From Zoogloeaceae bacterium (lineage in GTDB: Bacteria; Pseudomonadota; Gammaproteobacteria; Burkholderiales; Rhodocyclaceae): DNA of 8,295 bases. The notes beneath the pieces were generated by a model. That model did not search any database. It was not told the DNA's origin and saw only the letters and a list, made by a program, of their open reading frames with translations. Of this stretch, positions 1 through 6,050 are shown one piece after another. Both the position numbers and the translations under genes were made by a program. Every line of letters starts with the position of its first letter. The stretch's first letter is position 1. The stretch covers positions 1 to 8,295 of the forward strand of contig JAIRLE010000070.1 of the NCBI GenBank assembly GCA_031259605.1, given 5' to 3'.

Positions 1-54
1 GAGCGCGACGAAGTGCCCGAAGGTTTTGCTGATGCCGGTGGCGGTGATGCTCAT
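1..54 (-). CDS. cysA: Sulfate/thiosulfate ABC transporter ATP-binding protein CysA, N-terminal fragment
   Basis: Only the first 18 codons are present; the gene continues past the left edge. The translation MSITATGISKTFGHFVAL matches the start of CysA-type ATPases, where a short beta strand is followed by a K-x-F-G-x-F-x-A-L segment ahead of the Walker A motif. The protein would energise sulfate uptake through the CysT/CysW channel on the cytoplasmic side. It is the last gene of the sbp-cysT-cysW-cysA run on the same strand, which supports the call more than the short sequence does. No Shine-Dalgarno sequence is visible before the ATG, and no in-frame alternative start lies nearby. A 117-bp repeat-rich gap separates it from cysW, unlike the tight spacing of the other three genes. 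Confidence 0.82.
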   Translation of the reverse strand, partial: MSITATGISKTFGHFVAL

Positions 55-180
55 CTGAAGTGCGGATTGCGGAATACGGATTGCGGAAAGACGGGGCGAT
101 GGGACAAATGGGACTGATGGGAAGCGGTGTTTTGGGATTTGGGAGTTTCTTTTCCTGTTACTTGCTACTTGTCACTTGTC
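55..180. repeat. Heptanucleotide-type short tandem repeats between cysW and cysA
   Basis: Four adjoining blocks of short direct repeats fill most of this gap. Positions 63-90 hold four heptamers beginning CGGA (CGGATTG, CGGAATA, CGGATTG, CGGAAAG). ATGGGA recurs at 99, 108 and 117, a 9-nt period. TTTGGGA occurs twice in tandem at 131-144. ACTTGYY occurs three times at 160-180. Three of the four blocks have a 7-nt period. The last block covers the cysW stop codon (172-174). No ORF, hairpin terminator or convincing promoter was seen here. Confidence 0.8.
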
Positions 181-1059
181 CACCGCGGTGGCTTTGCGTT
201 CGATGATGGTCTTGGCGACGAGGGTCACGATGGCAAGGAGCGCGAGGAGCGAGGCCACGGAGAACGCTGCGGCGGACTGGTATTCGTTGTAGAGGATTTC
301 CACGTGCAGGGGCATGGTGTTGGTCTCGCCGCGGATGTGCCCGCTCACGACGGAGACGGCGCCGAATTCGCCCATGGCGCGGGCGTTGCAGAGAATCACG
401 CCATAGAGCAGTCCCCACTTGATGTTCGGCAGCGTCACGCGCCAGAAGGTCTGCCAGCCGCGCGCGCCCAGCACGATGGCGGCTTCCTCCTCCTCGCGTC
501 CCTGCGCCTGCATCAGGGGAATCAGTTCACGCGCGATGAAGGGAAAGGTGACGAACACCGTCGCCAGCACGATGCCCGGAACGGCGAAGATGACTTTCAC
601 GTCCCAACTCTGTAACAGCGGCGCGAACCAGCCGTGCTGGGTGCTGAACAGCAGCACGAACACCAGACCGGCAACCACCGGCGAAACGGAAAAAGGCAGG
701 TCGATCAGCGTGGTGAGCAACTGTTTGCCGCGAAACTCGAACTTGGCGATGCACCAGGCCGCCGACACGCCGAACAGCAGGTTGAGCGGCAGGGCGATGG
801 CGGCGGTAATCAGGGTGAGCTTGATGGCGGAGAGCGCGTCCGGGTCGACGATGGCCGCCCAATAGGCTTCCAGACCTTTTCGCAAGGCTTCCGCAAAAAC
901 GACGAAGAGCGGCAAAAGCAGGAAAACGCCAAAGAAGAGGAGCGAGAGCGAGAGCACAAGACGTTTCACCCACGGCGCTTCACGGGTGGCGGCGCTGTTT
1001 TCAAAGCGAGTATCGCGGGCGCGTTTCTTGCGCAACAGCCCTGAAGAAGCGGCGCTCAT
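172..1059 (-). CDS. cysW: Sulfate ABC transporter permease CysW
   Basis: This 295-residue inner-membrane permease forms the sulfate channel with CysT. Hydrophobic segments are visible at about 33-57, 78-103, 122-139, 155-176, 215-240 and 264-284. The cytoplasmic EAA loop that contacts the ATPase lies at about 190-211, reading EEAAIVLGARGWQTFWRVTLP. Near the C-terminus the motif GETNTMPLHVEILYNEY is typical of CysW and separates it from CysT. The N-terminus has about 30 mostly polar, basic residues before the first membrane segment. The ATG overlaps the cysT stop codon by one base (TGATG) and has a GGAG-type ribosome site in the end of cysT, so translation is probably coupled. The last codons (VDK, stop) lie inside a run of heptamer repeats. 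Confidence 0.95.
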   Translation of the reverse strand: MSAASSGLLRKKRARDTRFENSAATREAPWVKRLVLSLSLLFFGVFLLLPLFVVFAEALRKGLEAYWAAIVDPDALSAIKLTLITAAIALPLNLLFGVSAAWCIAKFEFRGKQLLTTLIDLPFSVSPVVAGLVFVLLFSTQHGWFAPLLQSWDVKVIFAVPGIVLATVFVTFPFIARELIPLMQAQGREEEEAAIVLGARGWQTFWRVTLPNIKWGLLYGVILCNARAMGEFGAVSVVSGHIRGETNTMPLHVEILYNEYQSAAAFSVASLLALLAIVTLVAKTIIERKATAVDK

Positions 1060-2000
1060 CAGTATCCTCTCCGCATACGTCGGCTACTCCAGGTTTGCAG
1101 GATATTGACCAGCAGCAGTAGGACGAAGGAGAGCAGCAGCATCACCGCCGCCACCGCCGTCGCGCCCGCGTAATCATATTGTTCCAGCTTGGTGATGATC
1201 ATCAGCGGCGTGATTTCCGAAACCAGGGGGATGTTGCCGGCGATGAAAATCACCGAGCCGTATTCCCCCACCGCGCGCGCGAAAGCCAGCGCGAATCCGG
1301 TGAGCAGGGCAGGCAGCAGAATCGGCAGCAGCACGTGACGAAAGGTCTGCCAGCGTCGCGCGCCCAGACTGGCGGCGGCTTCTTCCAGCTCCATGTCCAG
1401 GTCTTCCAGAATCGGCTGCACGGTACGCACCACGAAAGGCAGACCGATGAAAATCAGCGCCACGAGAATACCCAGCGGCGTATAGGCCACCTTGACGCCA
1501 AAACCGGCCAGCGCTTCCGCGCAGGAATCGGACAGATATGCGGCGGTTTCTTCGGTTCCTCCCAGATGTCGCCAGAGTGCCGCCAGTACGAAGCCGATAG
1601 AATGGCCGGGCGTTTCCAGGAATTTCCCCAGCCAGCCATTGCCCGCATACAGCGCGGTCAGCGCGATGCCCGCCACCGCCGTCGGCAGGGCGAAGGGCAG
1701 ATCCACCAGCGCGTCGACCAGCTTTTTGCCGGGAAAACTGTACCGCGCCAGCGACCACGCAAGCATCAGGCCAAACACGGAATTGATGCCCGCCGCCGCC
1801 AGCGACAGGCCAAAGCTGACCTTGTAGGACGCCACGACGCGCGGGGCGCTGACGATGCGCCAGAATTCCGCCGGACTCAATTCGGCGGACTTGACGAAAA
1901 TCGCCGTCAGCGGGATCAGGACGATGAGCGAAAGGTAAAGAAGCGTATAGCCCAGCGTCAGGGAAAAGCCCGGCAGGACATTTTTACGCCGTTGCGCCAT
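1059..2000 (-). CDS. cysT: Sulfate ABC transporter permease CysT, with an extra periplasmic segment
   Basis: This is the second channel subunit (also called CysU), 313 residues. Membrane segments are visible at about 16-36, 62-84, 104-120, 173-192, 229-251 and 280-302. The cytoplasmic EAA loop is at about 206-226 (EEAAASLGARRWQTFRHVLLP region), and GEYGSVIFIAGN plus TPLMIITKLEQYDY are family hallmarks. Most CysT proteins I know are about 275-290 residues. The excess lies at residues about 130-165, between NGWLGKFLE and GVKVAYTPLGI, which are nearly adjacent in usual homologues. By topology this insertion faces the periplasm, where the binding protein docks. The ATG directly follows the sbp stop codon (TAAATG) with only a weak ribosome site, so translation is probably coupled to sbp. 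Confidence 0.95.
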   Translation of the reverse strand: MAQRRKNVLPGFSLTLGYTLLYLSLIVLIPLTAIFVKSAELSPAEFWRIVSAPRVVASYKVSFGLSLAAAGINSVFGLMLAWSLARYSFPGKKLVDALVDLPFALPTAVAGIALTALYAGNGWLGKFLETPGHSIGFVLAALWRHLGGTEETAAYLSDSCAEALAGFGVKVAYTPLGILVALIFIGLPFVVRTVQPILEDLDMELEEAAASLGARRWQTFRHVLLPILLPALLTGFALAFARAVGEYGSVIFIAGNIPLVSEITPLMIITKLEQYDYAGATAVAAVMLLLSFVLLLLVNILQTWSSRRMRRGY

Positions 2001-3002
2001 TTAGCGGTGTTCCACAATCTGGTCGTAAATGCCGCCATCGGCGAAATGCGTTTTTTGCACTGCCGCCCAACCGCCCAGCGTATTCTCCACCGTGAAGGTG
2101 CGCACGGCGGGAAAACGCGCCGCGTACTGCTTTTGCGCCGCCGGATCGCGCGGACGAAAATGGTGTTGGGCAATGATCCGCTGTCCCGCCGGAGAAAACA
2201 GGAAGTCCAGATAGGCCGTCGCCGCTTCGCGTGTGCCGTGTTTGTCGACCACCTTGTCGACCACCGCCACTGGCGCGGCGGCTTCGATGGTGAGGGCGGG
2301 ATACACCACCTCGAAACGTTCGTCGCCCAGTTCATCGGCAATCAGCGCCGCCTCGTTCTCGAAGGTCACCAGCACATCGCCGATGTCGCGCTGGGTAAAG
2401 GTCGTGGTCGCGCCGCGTCCGCCGCCATCCAGCACCGGCACGTTCTTGAACAGCGCCGCCACGAACTTTTGCGCTTCGGCGGCATTGCCGCCATTTTTTT
2501 GCAGCGCCTGCCCCCAGGCCGCCAGATAAGTATAGCGGCCATTGCCGGAAGTCTTGGGATTGGGAACGATCACCGAAACGCCAGGTTGTGCCAGATCCAC
2601 CCAATCCTTGATGCCTTTGGGGTTGCCCTTGCGCACCAGGAACACGGAAACCGTGGTGTACGGCGCGGATTCATGCGGGAAACGCCGCTTCCAGTCGGCG
2701 GCCACCAGCGCGCCGCGCTCGACCAGAACGTCGATATCCGGCGACTGGTTCATGGTCACCACGTCCGCTTCCAGCCCCGCCGCCACCGACAACGCCTGCT
2801 TGCTGGAACCGCCATGCGACTGGTTGATTTCGATGCGCTCCTGTTTCCTTGCCTGCCACTCGGCGGCAAATGCCGGATTGATGTCCTTGTACAGCTCGCG
2901 CGAGACATCGTAGGAAACATTGAGCAGACTCAATTCCGCCCTGACCGGCAGGGCGAGGAACACCAGCAGGGACAACGACACGGAAAAAGACAGGGCGCGC
3001 AT
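2001..3002 (-). CDS. sbp: Periplasmic sulfate-binding protein
   Basis: This 333-residue solute-binding protein captures sulfate (possibly thiosulfate) in the periplasm and delivers it to CysT/CysW. A signal peptide with hydrophobic core SLSLLVFLALP ends at about V-R-A22, giving a mature protein starting near E23. Family motifs appear in the expected order: NVSYDVSRELY (28-38), NQSHGGSSKQ, DVVTMNQSPDID, PKTSGNGRYTYLAAWG, VLDGGGRGATTTF and DVLVTFENEA. The ATG has a good ribosome site, AAGGAG, about 8-9 nt upstream. It is the first gene of the operon, with a promoter-like region before it. I use sbp; cysP is the close alternative, because sulfate and thiosulfate binding proteins are hard to separate by eye. 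Confidence 0.94.
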   Translation of the reverse strand: MRALSFSVSLSLLVFLALPVRAELSLLNVSYDVSRELYKDINPAFAAEWQARKQERIEINQSHGGSSKQALSVAAGLEADVVTMNQSPDIDVLVERGALVAADWKRRFPHESAPYTTVSVFLVRKGNPKGIKDWVDLAQPGVSVIVPNPKTSGNGRYTYLAAWGQALQKNGGNAAEAQKFVAALFKNVPVLDGGGRGATTTFTQRDIGDVLVTFENEAALIADELGDERFEVVYPALTIEAAAPVAVVDKVVDKHGTREAATAYLDFLFSPAGQRIIAQHHFRPRDPAAQKQYAARFPAVRTFTVENTLGGWAAVQKTHFADGGIYDQIVEHR

Positions 3003-3060
3003 GGGGAGACTCCTTCTATAAGCATGGCAGGAAGTCTAAACGGCGAACATGGGTTAAAAA

Positions 3061-3096
3061 ATAATAAAAAGGTCAATGCTTATGCGTCAAAAGCAT
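3061..3096 (-). promoter_or_regulatory. Probable promoter and operator-like dyad for the sbp-cysTWA operon
   Basis: Read on the minus strand, TTGACG (3090-3085) and TATTAT (3066-3061) are 18 nt apart, giving a plausible sigma-70 promoter about 60 nt before the sbp ATG, in a locally AT-rich stretch. A dyad with perfect 6-bp arms and a 9-nt spacer, ATGCTT (3076-3081) and AAGCAT (3091-3096), overlaps the -35. Sulfate operons are commonly controlled by the LysR-type activator CysB; that this dyad is its site is inference. Confidence 0.5.
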
Positions 3097-3117
3097 ATGG
3101 CCCGGCGTGTCCGCGCG

Positions 3118-3663
3118 TCAGTTTTCGCCTCCCGCGTAATGGATGCCGGAGAGCATATGGCGGGCCTGGTTCTGGATTTGATCCTGCATTTGCTGGAGCA
3201 TTTTCTGGCTTTGTTCCATGTAGGCCGACATCATGCTTTGCATGGCCGGCTGCTGGAGGTTGACGAACTGCGCCCAGAAATCCGGCGGCATTTGCGGGGA
3301 AGCGTTTTCGCCAAAGACGGCGCGGGATTGTTCCTGCAATTTGTGCTGGAAGTCGATGAAGCTGCGAATGTTGTTTTCCAGGTACTTGCCCAGCACGCCG
3401 CGCATGGCGTTGCCATAGAGACGGATCATCAGGCTCAACAGTTCGCTGGAAAAAATCGGCACGCCGCCGCTTTCCTCTTCCAACAAGACCTGCAACAGGA
3501 TGCTGCGCGTCAAATCTTCGCCGCTTTTGGCGTCGACCACCTTGAAGTGGTCATAGTGCAGCACCAGTTCCTTGATATCGCTCAAGGTGATGTAACTGCT
3601 GGTCAGGGTGTCGTAGAGACGGCGGTTGGGGTATTTTTTGATTTGTCGGATTTCTTCTGTCAT
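3118..3663 (-). CDS. phaR: PHB-responsive transcriptional regulator PhaR
   Basis: This 181-residue protein is a PhaR-type repressor, which binds DNA and polyhydroxybutyrate granules and controls phasin and often its own gene. The PHB accumulation N-terminal domain covers about residues 5-65 and starts with the hallmark IKKYPNRRLYDT, then SSYITLSDIKELV and DLTRSILLQVLLEEE. The next domain (about 68-110) contains SSELLSLMIRLYGNAMRGVLGKYLE. The C-terminal third is rich in Gln and Met (MQSMMSAYMEQSQKMLQQMQDQ), probably helical or coiled coil. The ATG at 3663 is chosen because the conserved domain begins there and GGAG lies 8 nt upstream. A 40-residue upstream extension would read through the promoter and phaB terminator. 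It has its own promoter and ends 115 bp before sbp; no terminator was seen after it. Confidence 0.95.
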   Translation of the reverse strand: MTEEIRQIKKYPNRRLYDTLTSSYITLSDIKELVLHYDHFKVVDAKSGEDLTRSILLQVLLEEESGGVPIFSSELLSLMIRLYGNAMRGVLGKYLENNIRSFIDFQHKLQEQSRAVFGENASPQMPPDFWAQFVNLQQPAMQSMMSAYMEQSQKMLQQMQDQIQNQARHMLSGIHYAGGEN

Positions 3664-3686
3664 CAGGGTTGCTCCAGAGTTTTGTG

Positions 3687-3695
3687 TGCGGCGCA
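3687..3695. promoter_or_regulatory. Candidate PhaR operator at the phaR start site
   Basis: TGCGGCGCA is a TGC-N3-GCA dyad lying on the predicted phaR transcription start. A near copy, TGCGGTGCA, lies upstream of phaB. PhaR proteins are known to bind TGC-rich sites and to repress their own genes, so an autoregulatory operator is a reasonable inference, not shown by sequence alone. Confidence 0.4.
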
Positions 3696-3697
3696 GC

Positions 3698-3703
3698 ATT
3701 ATA
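3698..3703 (-). promoter_or_regulatory. phaR promoter -10 element
   Basis: The minus strand reads a perfect TATAAT 35 nt before the phaR ATG, directly after the phaB terminator U-tract. No good -35 is found 16-18 nt upstream; that position falls inside the terminator stem. The start site would fall near 3691. Confidence 0.6.
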
Positions 3704-3707
3704 AGTG

Positions 3708-3742
3708 AAAAAAAACCCGGACTGGCGAACCAGGCCGGGTTT
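3708..3742 (-). terminator. Rho-independent terminator of phaB
   Basis: In the minus-strand transcript, an 8-bp stem AAACCCGG/CCGGGTTT (3742-3735 with 3720-3713) is followed by one mismatch, a 4-bp CTGG/CCAG stem and a TTCG tetraloop. A run of eight T (3715-3708) overlaps the foot of the stem and extends past it. It starts 18 nt after the phaB stop codon. Confidence 0.88.
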
Positions 3743-3760
3743 CGGCGGATGGGCGACGCA

Positions 3761-4504
3761 TTACTGGTAATGCAGGCCGCCATTGATGTTCAGCGTGGCT
3801 CCGGTGGTAAAGCCGGAAAGCTCGTCGGCGAGGAAGACCACGGCAAAGCCGATTTCTTCCGGCTTGGCCAGCCGCTTCACCGGCACGGAGTCAATGATGC
3901 CCTTCAGGATGTCCTCGCGGATGGCGGTCACCATCTTGGTGGCGACATAGCCGGGGGCGATGGCGTTCACCGTCACGCCCTTGGCGGCCAACTCCTGCGC
4001 CAGCGCCTTGGTGAAACCGATGACTCCAGCCTTGGCGGCGGAATAATTGGTCTGCCCGGCCTGTCCCTTGACGCCATTCACGGAGGAAATGTTGATGATG
4101 CGCCCCCAACCGCGATCGGCCATCTTGGCGGAAACCTGCTTGGTGACGTTGAAGAGGCTGGAGAGATTGGTGTTGATCACGGCATCCCACTGCTCGCGTT
4201 CCATGCCCTTGAACATCTTGTCGCGGGTAATGCCGGCGTTGTTGACCAGAATGTCGATGGGACCGGCTTTTTGTTCGGCTTCGACCGCCATGGCCTGCAC
4301 CGAGGCCAGATCGGCCACGTCGCCGGGAACCGGAATAAAGTTCTTGAATCCGGCGGCTTCCTGCTCCTTCAGCCATTCCTCCTTTTTGTCGAACTGGGGA
4401 TGGTAGGCGGCGACCACCTTGTGTCCCGCTTTTGCCAGAGCCTGACAAATCGCGGTTCCCAGACCGCCCATAGCGCCCGTTACGAGGGCAACACGTTGTG
4501 TCAT
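3761..4504 (-). CDS. phaB: Acetoacetyl-CoA reductase PhaB
   Basis: This 247-residue short-chain dehydrogenase reduces acetoacetyl-CoA to (R)-3-hydroxybutyryl-CoA with NADPH, the second step of polyhydroxybutyrate synthesis in the cytoplasm. The nucleotide-binding motif TGAMGGLG is at 9-16, NNAG at 88-91, and the catalytic Ser141, Tyr154 and Lys158 fall in NISSVNG and NYSAAKAG. PhaB-specific stretches include MTQRVALVTG, TSLFNVTKQ-like LSSLFNVTKQ, MADRGWGRI and VPVKRL. Length matches Ralstonia PhaB (246). The ribosome site AAAGGA lies 7 nt before the ATG. Neither phaC nor phaA is in the window, so phaB sits apart from the synthase genes here, next to phaR. A generic FabG is less likely given the PhaB-type motifs. 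Confidence 0.95.
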   Translation of the reverse strand: MTQRVALVTGAMGGLGTAICQALAKAGHKVVAAYHPQFDKKEEWLKEQEAAGFKNFIPVPGDVADLASVQAMAVEAEQKAGPIDILVNNAGITRDKMFKGMEREQWDAVINTNLSSLFNVTKQVSAKMADRGWGRIINISSVNGVKGQAGQTNYSAAKAGVIGFTKALAQELAAKGVTVNAIAPGYVATKMVTAIREDILKGIIDSVPVKRLAKPEEIGFAVVFLADELSGFTTGATLNINGGLHYQ

Positions 4505-4631
4505 TGATTTATCCTTTCTTCAGAGATCAAGTGGTTGATGAAACGTTGAACTTAACAGAAAACCCGTTTCCCTGCTGTGGTTTTTTGCACCGCACCATCA
4601 TCCGGACGCCGTTCGCGCGCCGGACGCGTTG
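4505..4631. promoter_or_regulatory. dapB-phaB intergenic region with a candidate PhaR site
   Basis: On the minus strand, TGCGGTGCA (4594-4586) lies 82 nt before the phaB ATG and matches the motif at the phaR start site in 8 of 9 positions. CCGGACG occurs twice directly at about 4603 and 4619. No convincing -35/-10 pair and no strong terminator for dapB were found, so phaB could be read partly from the bamE-dapB promoter. Confidence 0.35.
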
Positions 4632-5438
4632 TCAGCGCAATCCCAAAACATCCTGCATGTCGAAGAGTCCGGACTGCCGTCCGGCGAGAAAACGCGCCGC
4701 GCGCAGGCTGCCCAGCGCGTAGGGCATGCGGCTGCCCGCGCGGTGCGCAATTTCCACGCGCTCGCCCAGACCGCAGAACATGACGTTGTGATCGCCGACA
4801 ATATCGCCGCCGCGCACGACGGCAAAGCCGATGGTATTGGCGTCGCGTTCTCCCGTATGCCCTTCTCGTCCATGAATCGCGCAATCGGCAAGGTCGCGCC
4901 CCAGTGCCGCCGCCACCACTTCGCCCATGCGCAGGGCTGTGCCGGAAGGCGCGTCGGCCTTCATGCGATGATGCGCCTCGACGATTTCCACGTCATAGCC
5001 CGAATCGAGAATGCGCGCCGCCGTATCCAGCAATTTGAACACCAGATTGACGCCGACCGCCATGTTGGGCGCGAAAACGATGGGAATGCGCTTGGCGGCC
5101 TCCTGGATGCGCGCCTTGCCCGCCGCGTCGAATCCCGTGGTGCCGATGACCATTGCCACACCCGTCGTTTCGCATTGTTCGAGATGGGATAGTGTGCCTT
5201 CGGGACGGGTGAAATCGATCAGGCAATCGCAACCCGCCAGGTACAGATGTTCGGATACAGGTACGCCGCAGGGTGGAAGTCCAGCCAGTTCGGCGGCATC
5301 ACGGCCAATGGCGGCGCTGCCGGGTTGGTCGACGGCAACGGCAAGCATCGTGCCGGCGTCTTTCAGGACAGCCTCAATCAGCGTTCGGCCCATGCGCCCG
5401 GACGCGCCGACAATCGTGATACGGATTTTTTCCAGCAT
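4632..5438 (-). CDS. dapB: 4-hydroxy-tetrahydrodipicolinate reductase DapB
   Basis: This 268-residue cytoplasmic enzyme reduces hydroxy-tetrahydrodipicolinate with NAD(P)H in the diaminopimelate/lysine pathway. The Rossmann motif GASGRMG is at 11-17, DFTRPEG at 75-81, GTTGF at 99-103 and APNMAVGVN at 123-131. The catalytic region EAHHRMKADAPSGTAL (154-169) keeps the His-His-Arg and Lys160 and the APSGT loop that binds substrate. The C-terminal part GREGHTGER, GFAVVRGGDIVGDHNVMF and the basic end are typical. Length is normal. The ribosome site AAGGAAG lies just upstream of the ATG. It follows bamE by 27 bp on the same strand and is probably co-transcribed with it. Confidence 0.97.
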   Translation of the reverse strand: MLEKIRITIVGASGRMGRTLIEAVLKDAGTMLAVAVDQPGSAAIGRDAAELAGLPPCGVPVSEHLYLAGCDCLIDFTRPEGTLSHLEQCETTGVAMVIGTTGFDAAGKARIQEAAKRIPIVFAPNMAVGVNLVFKLLDTAARILDSGYDVEIVEAHHRMKADAPSGTALRMGEVVAAALGRDLADCAIHGREGHTGERDANTIGFAVVRGGDIVGDHNVMFCGLGERVEIAHRAGSRMPYALGSLRAARFLAGRQSGLFDMQDVLGLR

Positions 5439-5465
5439 CGAACTTCCTTTACGGTAATGGAGGGA

Positions 5466-5942
5466 TCACCAGCGCAGACTTTGCCACAGGCGTCCCCAGA
5501 AGCCGGGTTCCTTCTCCGGAGGCAACGCCTGTTCGCCGGGCGCGACGCTGCCCAGATCGACTACCTGGGTCGGCGCGACGGGCGCGGTCAGTTCGGCGAC
5601 CGTGCCGGTGTCCACGTCGCCGGTCACGCGCTCCAGCAAATCGTTGGCGTCAAAGAACACCGTCAGCTTGCGGGACGACACGGCGCCTGTCGCGCCTTCT
5701 TCCAGACGAAACAGGTAATCCCAGCGATTGGCGTGAAACATGTCGGCCAGCAAAGGCGTGCCCAGAATGAAACGCACCTGGTCGCGGGTAAGGCCGGGGC
5801 GCAGTTGCGACACCATTTCCTGCGTCAGCACGTTGCCCTGCTGTATATCGATGCGGTATTCGGTGACGATGGGCGGAATGCGGGCGCAAGCGCCCAGCAG
5901 CAGGCCGCTCAGGAGAAAAACAGGAAAAAATCTGGAAGCCAT
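5466..5942 (-). CDS. bamE: Outer membrane protein assembly factor BamE (SmpA/OmlA lipoprotein)
   Basis: This 158-residue lipoprotein is a subunit of the BAM complex that inserts beta-barrel proteins into the outer membrane. The signal peptide with core FPVFLLSGLL ends in the lipobox LLGA-C19. The SmpA/OmlA domain (about 27-105) contains YRIDIQQGNVLTQEMV, GLTRDQVRFILGTPLLAD, NRWDYLFRLEEG and KLTVFFDANDLLERV, matching E. coli BamE closely. A tail of about 50 residues, rich in Pro, Val and Glu, ends in GFWGRLWQSLRW. I chose the ATG at 5942. An in-frame ATG at 5984 would add 14 residues but falls inside the predicted -10 element. Neither start has a strong ribosome site. It diverges from fur. Confidence 0.94.
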   Translation of the reverse strand: MASRFFPVFLLSGLLLGACARIPPIVTEYRIDIQQGNVLTQEMVSQLRPGLTRDQVRFILGTPLLADMFHANRWDYLFRLEEGATGAVSSRKLTVFFDANDLLERVTGDVDTGTVAELTAPVAPTQVVDLGSVAPGEQALPPEKEPGFWGRLWQSLRW

Positions 5943-5956
5943 GAAGAACAGAAATT

Positions 5957-5984
5957 TTGAAAGGTTGAGCAAGTTCCGTATCAT
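5957..5984 (+). promoter_or_regulatory. fur promoter
   Basis: TTGAAA (5957-5962) and TATCAT (5979-5984) each match the sigma-70 consensus in 5 of 6 positions, with a 16-nt spacer. The start site would be near 5991, giving a leader of about 60 nt before the fur ATG. No classical Fur box was seen. Confidence 0.65.
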
Positions 5985-5985
5985 A
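5980..5985 (-). promoter_or_regulatory. Possible bamE-dapB -10 element overlapping the fur -10
   Basis: The minus strand reads TATGAT (5 of 6 to consensus) at 5985-5980, sharing five base pairs with the fur -10. The matching -35 region (GCGTCG-like) is weak. Its position favours the bamE start at 5942. Confidence 0.4.
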
Positions 5986-5986
5986 G

Positions 5987-5999
5987 CCGGAAATTCCGG
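5987..5999. promoter_or_regulatory. 13-bp perfect palindrome in the fur/bamE divergent promoter
   Basis: CCGGAAATTCCGG is symmetrical about 5993. It lies at the predicted fur start site and between the bamE -10 and -35 positions, so a bound protein could affect both genes. I do not recognise the regulator. Confidence 0.45.
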
Positions 6000-6050
6000 T
6001 TTCGACGCCTTGGCGTTGCATGAACGAACGCCCCACTTACAGGAAACATC

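Noticed and set aside
3092..3164. AGCATATGG repeated at 3092 and 3154
   Set aside because: Only 9 nt, one copy lies inside the phaR coding sequence, and there is no dyad or spacing pattern to support a site.
1179..3263. A 694-residue plus-strand open frame across cysT, sbp and part of phaR
   Set aside because: It is antisense to three clearly recognisable genes, is rich in Arg, Gln and His with no domain pattern, and spans gene boundaries; it reflects GC-biased third positions.
3664..3783. 40-residue N-terminal extension of phaR
   Set aside because: It would read through the phaR promoter and the phaB terminator, and the PhaR domain with a good ribosome site begins at 3663.
3626..4507. A 293-residue plus-strand open frame over phaB
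   Set aside because: It is the antisense shadow of phaB, without recognisable motifs.
4556..4590. Terminator for dapB formed by AAAACC/GGTTTT
   Set aside because: The stem is only about 6 weak pairs with a long loop and no clean U-tract on the minus strand.
5943..6050. Fur autoregulatory box upstream of fur
   Set aside because: No stretch close to the GATAATGATAATCATTATC consensus is present; ATCATA alone is part of the -10.
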